A stretch of 64,000 nucleotides of DNA from Guptibacillus hwajinpoensis (lineage in GTDB: Bacteria > Bacillota > Bacilli > Bacillales > Guptibacillaceae): the NCBI RefSeq assembly GCF_020171785.1, contig NZ_JAIVAE010000002.1, forward strand, positions 434,001 to 498,000, given 5' to 3'. Under the pieces are notes generated by a model. The model was not told the DNA's origin and searched no databases. It saw only the letters and a list, made by a program, of their open reading frames with translations. This document shows, piece after piece, positions 58,256 to 64,000 of the stretch; positions within the stretch are counted from its first letter, which is position 1; each line of letters starts with the position of its first letter. Both the position numbers and the translations under genes were made by a program.

Positions 58256-59158
58256 ATGCTAACGAATCAACATATCGCTGTCATTGGCGGTGATGCCCGC
58301 CAGCTTGAAATTATTCGGAAGCTGACTGAATTAAATGCGGATTTGTATTTAATCGGCTTCGACCAGCTTGATCACGGATTTACCGGTGCAACCAAATGTA
58401 CGTTAGATGATGTAAAGCTAAATACCCTTGATGCAATTGTCCTTCCGGTGAGTGGAACTACGATCGAAGGAGAAGTCGATACGATTTTCTCTAATGAAAA
58501 AGTCGTATTAACAGCTGATCAGTTAAAACAAACGCCTGAACACTGTACGATTTATAGTGGAATTAGCAACAGTTGTTTAGATAAAATGGTCACTGAAGCA
58601 TCGCGAACGTTAATTCGCTTATTTGAACGAGACGATGTTGCCATTTATAATTCCATTCCAACAGTTGAAGGAACGGTCATGATGGTAATTCAACATACAG
58701 ATATTACAATTCATCAATCCAACATCGCTGTACTTGGTCTTGGACGTGTAGGAATGTCTGTTGCGAGAACTTTCGATGCACTTGGAGCAAATGTTAGCGT
58801 AGGGGCAAGAAAGCCGGAGCATATTGCACGCATTACAGAGATGGGGTTAAAGCCGTTTCATTTATCTGATCTAGCGAACCAAGTATCAAATCTAGATGTG
58901 TGCATCAACACCATTCCGGTTCAAATCGTCACGTCACAAGTAATCGCCAAAATGCCAGGTCATACGCTCGTCATCGATCTTGCTTCAAAACCAGGTGGTA
59001 CAGATTTTCGCTATGCTGAAAAGCGAGGAATTAAAGCACTACTTGCGCCAGGACTTCCTGGTATCGTGGCCCCAAAAACCGCAGGGAAAATTATCGCAAA
59101 TGTTCTGACACAGTTATTAATTGAGCGGTCTCACAATGGAAAGGAGAACACGCCATGA
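58256..59158 (+). CDS. dpaA: Dipicolinate synthase subunit A
   Basis: This 300-residue dehydrogenase-like subunit makes dipicolinic acid, the spore-core calcium chelator, from a lysine-pathway intermediate with DpaB. A Rossmann motif IAVLGLGRVGMSVARTFDALGA (in parts) is near residue 155, and the N-terminal VIGGDARQLEIIRKL is a family marker. ATG at 58256 follows AAGGGGAGGAACG. Its stop overlaps the dpaB start (ATGA), so both are coupled. It confirms a spore-forming organism. Confidence 0.95.
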   Translation: MLTNQHIAVIGGDARQLEIIRKLTELNADLYLIGFDQLDHGFTGATKCTLDDVKLNTLDAIVLPVSGTTIEGEVDTIFSNEKVVLTADQLKQTPEHCTIYSGISNSCLDKMVTEASRTLIRLFERDDVAIYNSIPTVEGTVMMVIQHTDITIHQSNIAVLGLGRVGMSVARTFDALGANVSVGARKPEHIARITEMGLKPFHLSDLANQVSNLDVCINTIPVQIVTSQVIAKMPGHTLVIDLASKPGGTDFRYAEKRGIKALLAPGLPGIVAPKTAGKIIANVLTQLLIERSHNGKENTP

Positions 59159-59748
59159 GTTTGAAAGGAAAACACATTGGATTTGGTTTAACAGGTTCAC
59201 ATTGTACGTACGATGCGGTTGTTCCTCAAATCGAAGAACTTGTTCAATTAGGTGCGAAGGTCACTCCGTTTGTCTCCCATACGGTTATGAATACAAACAC
59301 ACGCTTTGGAGAAGGGGAAAACTGGATCGCTCGTATCGAAGAAATAACAGGTAATGAAGCAGTTAATTCAATCGTAAAGGCCGAGCCGTTTGGTCCCAAA
59401 ACACCTCTAGACTGCATGGTGATTGCTCCAATAACAGGAAACTCCATTAGTAAATTTGCAAATGCGATGACTGAATCTCCAGTATTAATGGGGGCAAAAG
59501 CAACTTTACGTAATGAAAAACCAGTTGTGTTAGGTATTTCTACCAACGACGGACTTGGACTAAACGGTACGAATATTTTAAGGTTGATGTCCACAAAGAA
59601 CATTTATTTTATCCCATTTGGTCAGGACGATCCAGTGAAAAAACCAAACTCGTTGGTCGCTCGTATGCCTTCGTTAAGAGAAACGGTGGAAAAAGCCCTT
59701 CTCGGCAGACAGCTTCAGCCAGTTCTAATCGAAAGGTATTTGGATTAA
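59155..59748 (+). CDS. dpaB: Dipicolinate synthase subunit B
   Basis: This 197-residue flavoprotein-type subunit (related to Dfp/UbiX folds) completes dipicolinate synthase. The N-terminus KHIGFGLTGSHCTYDAVVPQI and VIAPITGNSISKFANAMTE are family signatures. It starts inside the dpaA stop codon. asd follows after a 132-bp gap containing a new promoter and hairpin, so sporulation and vegetative expression are separated here. Confidence 0.95.
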   Translation: MSLKGKHIGFGLTGSHCTYDAVVPQIEELVQLGAKVTPFVSHTVMNTNTRFGEGENWIARIEEITGNEAVNSIVKAEPFGPKTPLDCMVIAPITGNSISKFANAMTESPVLMGAKATLRNEKPVVLGISTNDGLGLNGTNILRLMSTKNIYFIPFGQDDPVKKPNSLVARMPSLRETVEKALLGRQLQPVLIERYLD

Positions 59749-59779
59749 CCAATTGATTTATCTTTCTTTAGAATAGGTT

Positions 59780-59790
59780 TATGATAGAAT
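59780..59790 (+). promoter_or_regulatory. Candidate asd-dapG-dapA promoter
   Basis: TATGATAGAAT contains overlapping -10 hexamers TATGAT and TAGAAT, the latter with an extended TGA. The -35 (TTTATC at 59757-59762 for the first) is weak. Confidence 0.45.
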
Positions 59791-59812
59791 AGAGAATAAA
59801 ATCACTAAGAAT

Positions 59813-59840
59813 GGGGAGAAACCTCGGTTTCTCCTTCTGT
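59813..59840 (+). terminator. Hairpin in the asd leader
   Basis: GGAGAAACC (59815-59823) and GGTTTCTCC (59826-59834) pair around TC, followed by TTCTGTTG. It is about 20 nt after the predicted start, in the same position as the rimP leader hairpin. Function is uncertain: attenuator, terminator of dpaAB, or 5' stabiliser. Confidence 0.5.
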
Positions 59841-59880
59841 TGTGATGGATTTTGAATGGAATATGGGAGGAGAATAAGTC

Positions 59881-60927
59881 ATGAGCGGGAAAAAATATCA
59901 TGTAGCAGTAGTTGGAGCAACAGGGGCAGTCGGACAACAAATGATCAAAACACTAGAGGAACGAGACTTTCCGATATCGACCTTAACGCTCCTTTCATCA
60001 TCGCGTTCAGCTGGTAAGAAAGTTACCTTCAAAGGGGAGGAGCTAACTGTAAAGGAAGCGACACCTGAAGCATTTGAAGGGGTTCAGCTCGCCTTATTTA
60101 GTGCTGGTGGTGGTGTTTCAAAAGCACTTGCGCCAGAAGCTGTTAAACACGGAGCAATCGTTGTAGATAATACCAGCGCATTCCGCATGGACCCGGAAGT
60201 GCCTCTTGTTGTACCTGAGGTAAACGAAGGGGACTTAAATGATCATAAGGGAATTATCGCAAATCCAAACTGCTCTACTATTCAGATGGTTGCAGCACTT
60301 GAACCACTGAAACAAGCATATGGCCTTACTAAAATTATTGTTTCTACTTATCAAGCCGTTTCAGGTGCAGGTGCAAATGCCGTAACTGAAATGAAAGAGC
60401 AGTCTCAAGCGGTGCTAAATGGTGAAAACTACCAACCACAAATATTGCCAGTTAAAGGCGACAAGAAGCACTATCCGATCGCTTTCAATGCCATCCCACA
60501 AATCGATGTATTTGAAGAAAACGGATTTACTTATGAAGAAATGAAAATGATAAATGAAACAAAGAAAATCATGCATGATGCTGAGCTTCATGTTGCAGCG
60601 ACTTGCGTTCGTCTTCCAATTGAAACGGGCCATGCTGAATCGGTTTATGTTGAAATTGGAAAGGAAGATGTGAGCGTAGAAGATGTAAAAGAGCTCATGA
60701 AAAATGCGCCTGGTGTTACGCTGAAAGATGATCCTGCAAATCAGGTTTACCCAATGCCAGTTGATGCGGTAGGCAAATCAGACGTTTTTGTCGGTCGCAT
60801 TCGAAAAGATTTAAATCAAAAAAATGGCTTCCATATGTGGATTGTCTCTGATAATCTACTGAAGGGGGCGGCATGGAATTCCGTGCAAATTGCTGAAAGC
60901 CTATCCGACCTAAATATTTTGAAATAG
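59881..60927 (+). CDS. asd: Aspartate-semialdehyde dehydrogenase
   Basis: This 348-residue enzyme makes L-aspartate semialdehyde, the branch point to lysine, threonine, methionine and diaminopimelate. The cofactor motif VVGATGAVGQQM is at the N-terminus; the catalytic cysteine lies in NPNCSTIQM near residue 130, and RLPIETGHAESV holds substrate-binding residues. GGGAGGAG precedes the ATG. It supplies both the cell wall and, via DapA and DpaAB, spore dipicolinate. Confidence 0.96.
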   Translation: MSGKKYHVAVVGATGAVGQQMIKTLEERDFPISTLTLLSSSRSAGKKVTFKGEELTVKEATPEAFEGVQLALFSAGGGVSKALAPEAVKHGAIVVDNTSAFRMDPEVPLVVPEVNEGDLNDHKGIIANPNCSTIQMVAALEPLKQAYGLTKIIVSTYQAVSGAGANAVTEMKEQSQAVLNGENYQPQILPVKGDKKHYPIAFNAIPQIDVFEENGFTYEEMKMINETKKIMHDAELHVAATCVRLPIETGHAESVYVEIGKEDVSVEDVKELMKNAPGVTLKDDPANQVYPMPVDAVGKSDVFVGRIRKDLNQKNGFHMWIVSDNLLKGAAWNSVQIAESLSDLNILK

Positions 60928-60946
60928 ACATAAGAAGGTGTTCTGA

Positions 60947-62200
60947 ATGAAAGTCATCGTGCAGAAGTTTGGCGGCACTTCATTAAAAAGTGAAGACGGC
61001 AGACTGAGAGCTGTTAACCATATTAAAGACGCAGTGAACGATGGATATAAAGTGGTTGTCGTTGTTTCCGCAATGGGACGTAAGGGCGATCCCTATGCAA
61101 CCGACACGCTTCTAAGCCTCATTGGCGACCGAGATCGAAAAGTAACTTCTAGAGAGTATGATTTGCTTGTATCATGTGGCGAAAGCATCTCCTCTGTTGT
61201 TTTTTCCAATCTCCTTTTAAATGAAGGTTTGAAAGCAACAGCCTATACTGGTGGCCAGGCTGGATTCATGACAACAGCTGAGCATAGCAAAGCTAGAATT
61301 TTGGAAATGAAGTCTGACCGTTTGATGGAAGAGTTAAAGCTCATGGATGTGGTCGTCGTAACAGGCTTTCAGGGTGTTACAAAAGATGGTGATGTAACGA
61401 CGCTTGGCCGTGGCGGTAGTGACACGTCAGCAGCCGCACTTGGTGCTGCTCTTACGGCTGAATGGGTTGATATCTTTACCGATGTGGAAGGCATTATGAC
61501 GGCTGATCCAAGAATTGTGGAAAAAGCCCGACCGCTTTCGATCGTAACTTATAATGAAGTATGTAACATGGCGTATCAAGGAGCGAAGGTTATTCATCCG
61601 CGCGCCGTTGAAATTGCGATGCAGGCAAAAATCCCGCTAAGAATTCGATCAACGTATTCCTCGTCGACTGGAACCCTGGTCACATCTGCGACTGGAAAAC
61701 CGACGGGGGAACAAGTTATAGACCGGCTCATTACGGGTATTGCTCATGTAAGTGGCGTTACTCAAATTAAAGTGTATGCGAAAGAAGGACAATACGACTT
61801 ACAATCGCGCGTATTTAAAGCAATGGCCCTTGAAGGGATTAGCGTGGACTTTATTAATATTAGCTTAACGGGTGTGGTGTACACCGTCATGGAAGAAATG
61901 ACGGAGCGCGCCGTGGTCACGCTAAATAACATGGGTTATGAGCCAGAAGTTATCGAAAATTGTGCAAAGGTTTCAGCAGTTGGTGCTGGTATGAGCGGTG
62001 TGCCGGGCGTAACGGCAAAAATTGTCGAGTCATTAGCGGTGGAAAACATTGATATTTTGCAATCAGCTGATTCTCATACCACAATCTGGGTGCTCGTGAG
62101 ACAGCGTGATCTTTCAGCAGCTGTGAACGCCCTCCATGAAACGTTTAACCTCCATCTGGATCCAGCGCAAGAAGTGGAACAGATGATGGATCAGCTTTAA
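60947..62200 (+). CDS. dapG: Aspartate kinase (diaminopimelate-type DapG)
   Basis: This 417-residue aspartokinase phosphorylates aspartate at the start of the pathway. The N-terminal kinase has VQKFGGTSLKS, FTDVEGIMTADPR and KVIHPRAVEIAM; the C-terminal part (about 265-417) holds two ACT domains for allosteric control. The position between asd and dapA marks it as the diaminopimelate-sensitive isoenzyme of B. subtilis (DapG) rather than lysine-sensitive LysC; the sensitivity itself is inferred. Confidence 0.94.
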   Translation: MKVIVQKFGGTSLKSEDGRLRAVNHIKDAVNDGYKVVVVVSAMGRKGDPYATDTLLSLIGDRDRKVTSREYDLLVSCGESISSVVFSNLLLNEGLKATAYTGGQAGFMTTAEHSKARILEMKSDRLMEELKLMDVVVVTGFQGVTKDGDVTTLGRGGSDTSAAALGAALTAEWVDIFTDVEGIMTADPRIVEKARPLSIVTYNEVCNMAYQGAKVIHPRAVEIAMQAKIPLRIRSTYSSSTGTLVTSATGKPTGEQVIDRLITGIAHVSGVTQIKVYAKEGQYDLQSRVFKAMALEGISVDFINISLTGVVYTVMEEMTERAVVTLNNMGYEPEVIENCAKVSAVGAGMSGVPGVTAKIVESLAVENIDILQSADSHTTIWVLVRQRDLSAAVNALHETFNLHLDPAQEVEQMMDQL

Positions 62201-62223
62201 GTGAAAGGCAAGGAGTGAACGAG

Positions 62224-63090
62224 ATGAATTTTGGAAAAGTACTTACGGCAATGGTAACCCCATTTGATCGTAAAGGATACGTTGATTTTGCTAAAACAGA
62301 GCAACTGATCAACTATTTAATCAATAATGGAACAGATGGACTTGTTGTAGCAGGTACTACTGGTGAATCACCAACGCTTTCTTCCGAAGAGAAAGTAGCT
62401 CTTTTTAAGCATTCGGTGAAAGCGGCAGACGGCAGAGTACCAATTATTGCAGGAACTGGAAGTAACAATACACATGCGTCGATCGAATTGACGAAAAAAG
62501 CAGAAGCTGTAGGTGTCGATGCGATTATGATCGTAGCACCTTACTACAGCAAACCTGGCCAAAAAGGTCTTTATGAGCATTTTAAAGCGATTGCTGAGTC
62601 AACGAAGCTTCCCGTTATGATCTATAACATTCCAGGTCGCTCTGTTGTGAACATGACGGCCGACACGATTGTTGAGCTTTCAAAAATCAGCAACATTGTC
62701 TCAGTAAAAGAATCGAGCGGTGATCTTGATCAAATTACTGACATCATTACCCGTACAGAAGCGTCTTTCTCTGTTTATAGCGGAGACGATGGCTTAACGT
62801 TACCGATCTTATCAGTAGGTGGAGATGGCGTCATTTCAGTCGCTTCACACGTTCTTGGCAATGAAATGCAACAAATGGTTTCAGCTTATGAATCTGGTGA
62901 GGTGAAAGAAGCAGCATCAATCCATCAACGAATTTTACCAATTATGAATGAACTCTTTAAGGCACCAAGCCCTTCTCCTGTAAAAACAGCCCTTCAATTA
63001 AAAGGAATGGATGTTGGGAGTGTTCGTTTGCCGATGGTTCCTCTAACAGCAGAAGAACGCTCATCGCTCGCGGCAGCGCTAAATAAGTAA
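62224..63090 (+). CDS. dapA: 4-hydroxy-tetrahydrodipicolinate synthase
   Basis: This 288-residue TIM-barrel aldolase condenses pyruvate with aspartate semialdehyde. GTTGESPTLSSEEK near residue 45 binds substrate, the Tyr in MIYNIPGRSVVNM and the Schiff-base lysine in VSVKESSGDLDQI are present. ATG at 62224 follows AAGGAGTG; the ATG/alternative at 62215 overlaps that site. Its product feeds lysine, peptidoglycan and DpaAB. A strong terminator closes the operon. Confidence 0.96.
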   Translation: MNFGKVLTAMVTPFDRKGYVDFAKTEQLINYLINNGTDGLVVAGTTGESPTLSSEEKVALFKHSVKAADGRVPIIAGTGSNNTHASIELTKKAEAVGVDAIMIVAPYYSKPGQKGLYEHFKAIAESTKLPVMIYNIPGRSVVNMTADTIVELSKISNIVSVKESSGDLDQITDIITRTEASFSVYSGDDGLTLPILSVGGDGVISVASHVLGNEMQQMVSAYESGEVKEAASIHQRILPIMNELFKAPSPSPVKTALQLKGMDVGSVRLPMVPLTAEERSSLAAALNK

Positions 63091-63097
63091 GGAAATG

Positions 63098-63126
63098 AAA
63101 CGGACGCAGCTGCGTCCGTTTTTTTT
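63098..63126 (+). terminator. Intrinsic terminator after dapA
   Basis: AAACGGACGCAG and CTGCGTCCGTTT form a perfect palindromic stem, followed by a run of T. Confidence 0.9.
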
Positions 63127-63150
63127 ATAAAACAGTAAATCGAATTACTC

Positions 63151-63181
63151 ATTGTTTCGCTTTTTCGGATGAATGGTAAAA
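63151..63181 (+). promoter_or_regulatory. Candidate tepA promoter
   Basis: TAAAAT (63176-63181) with extended TGG; TTGTTT (63151-63156) gives a 19-bp spacer, longer than ideal. Confidence 0.4.
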
Positions 63182-63230
63182 TCACCTATCGTTCATACTA
63201 CTAGTACCAGAGTAAGGAAGGGGTACCAGT

Positions 63231-63980
63231 ATGAACAGTGACTATCGTAATGAAAACCCGGGTCAGGAGCCTGATCCGAAAAAAGATGATCAATCAAAAT
63301 CAACGTTAGTGGATAAAATCCAGCAGCTAGGACAAACGAACGTCCCTAGTATGGATCAGTCAAATATTCATTGTTTAACGATCATTGGTCAAATAGAAGG
63401 ACACGTACAGTTACCGCCTCAAAATAAAACAACGAAATATGAGCATCTCATCCCGCAAATTGTTGCCATCGAGCAAAATCCGAAAATTGAAGGCGTGTTA
63501 ATTCTTCTAAATACAGTAGGGGGCGACGTGGAAGCAGGACTCGCCATATCTGAGATGATCGCCTCTCTCTCAAAACCGTCTGTATCCATTGTTCTCGGCG
63601 GTGGACATTCGATAGGCGTTCCAATCGCTGTTGCGGCGAACCATTCTTTTGTTGCTGAAACGGCAACGATGACGATTCATCCTGTGCGTTTGACCGGCTT
63701 AGTGATCGGTGTCCCCCAAACATTTGAGTATTTAGATAAGATGCAAGAGCGTGTGGTAAGTTTTGTTACGAGGCATTCGAATATTACTGAAGAGAAGTTT
63801 AAAGAACTCATGTTTTCAAGAGGGAATTTGACGAGAGATATTGGAACAAACGTCGTCGGAGATGATGCGGTAAGCTACGGTTTAATTGATGAGGTTGGTG
63901 CCGTAGGACCAGCGATGAAAAAGCTAAATGAATTAATTGAAGAATACAAAGGCAAACAAGAGGGTGACATTGTCCAATGA
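63231..63980 (+). CDS. tepA: TepA, ClpP-like translocation-enhancing protease
   Basis: This 249-residue cytosolic protein has a ClpP/crotonase-like serine peptidase fold. The catalytic Ser is in [13 protein letters not shown] and a His in [10 protein letters not shown]; a probable Asp is in [16 protein letters not shown]. In B. subtilis TepA was implicated in protein translocation and in degrading small acid-soluble spore proteins at germination. The N-terminal 40 residues are polar. Its stop overlaps the next gene's ATG. In B. subtilis rnjB separates it from dapA; here it does not. Confidence 0.93.
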   Translation: MNSDYRNENPGQEPDPKKDDQSKSTLVDKIQQLGQTNVPSMDQSNIHCLTIIGQIEGHVQLPPQNKTTKYEHLIPQIVAIEQNPKIEGVLILLNTVGGDVEAGLAISEMIASLSKPSVSIVLGGGHSIGVPIAVAANHSFVAETATMTIHPVRLTGLVIGVPQTFEYLDKMQERVVSFVTRHSNITEEKFKELMFSRGNLTRDIGTNVVGDDAVSYGLIDEVGAVGPAMKKLNELIEEYKGKQEGDIVQ

Positions 63981-64000
63981 TTCTTTACACCATTCTTCCG
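63977..64000 (+). CDS. ylzJ: YlzJ-like protein, 5' end only
   Basis: An ATG overlaps the tepA stop (ATGA) and opens eight codons, MILYTILP, before the window ends. This matches the start of the small YlzJ family (MILYT-MP) that lies between tepA and the ftsK/spoIIIE gene in Bacilli. Only the first eight residues are visible, so identity rests on this motif and position. Confidence 0.75.

Noticed and set aside
1-64000. Defence system, prophage, integrative element, CRISPR array, tRNA or rRNA
   Set aside because: Every interval above about 100 bp is filled by core genes or their control regions, and no att-like repeats, transposase or integrase other than housekeeping XerC was found.

Overview
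This window is a continuous stretch of conserved chromosomal housekeeping genes from an endospore-forming, low-GC Gram-positive bacterium of the family Bacillaceae. Support comes from PolC-type DNA polymerase III, CodY, FapR, DpaA/DpaB (spore dipicolinate synthesis), MlpA/YmxH/YlxY, RbgA, HslV/HslU next to CodY, and a gene order close to the Bacillus subtilis yloV-to-ylzJ region. Several protein sequences look like marine or alkaliphilic relatives (the Alkalihalobacillus/Pseudalkalibacillus type) rather than B. subtilis itself, but genus cannot be fixed from this window. No phage, IS element, CRISPR array, tRNA or rRNA was seen. Sixty-four of the 65 genes lie on the plus strand; the only minus-strand gene is a small DUF1128 gene between rnc and smc.

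Layout. 1-4676: 3' end of fatty acid kinase fakA, serine dehydratase sdaAB-sdaAA, recG. 4678-8410: FapR-controlled lipid genes fapR-plsX-fabD-fabG and acpP, with a clear promoter and operator. 8467-16118: rnc, the minus-strand DUF1128 gene, smc, ftsY, ylxM, ffh. 16161-21695: rpsP-khpA-ylqD-rimM-trmD, rplS, lepB, rbgA, rnhB and an unrecognised 58-residue gene. 21842-32236: sucCD, dprA, topA, trmFO, xerC, hslV-hslU-codY. 32343-41397: rpsB-tsf-pyrH-frr-uppS-cdsA-dxr-rseP-proS. 41436-53165: polC, then rimP-nusA-rnpM-ylxQ-infB-ylxP-rbfA-truB-ribF and rpsO. 53225-64000: pnp, ylxY, mlpA, ymxH, dpaAB-asd-dapG-dapA, tepA and the first eight codons of ylzJ.

The genes fall into functional groups: membrane lipid supply and its regulation (FakA, FapR, PlsX, FabD, FabG, ACP, CdsA, UppS, Dxr), protein targeting (Ffh, FtsY, YlxM, LepB), ribosome and tRNA work (S16, L19, S2, S15, EF-Ts, IF2, Frr, RimM, RimP, RbfA, RbgA, TrmD, TrmFO, TruB, ProS), genome maintenance (RecG, Smc, TopA, XerC, PolC, RnhB, DprA), and the lysine/dipicolinate branch (Asd, DapG, DapA, DpaA, DpaB).

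I do not see a novel multi-gene system. The most informative departures from the B. subtilis layout are: a prolyl-tRNA synthetase whose editing (INS) domain is shortened and has lost its key lysine; no flagellar/chemotaxis operon between codY and rpsB; no rnjB between dapA and tepA; an unknown small gene where ylqG/ylqH usually lie; and terminator-like hairpins in the predicted leaders of fapR, the rimP-nusA operon and asd.
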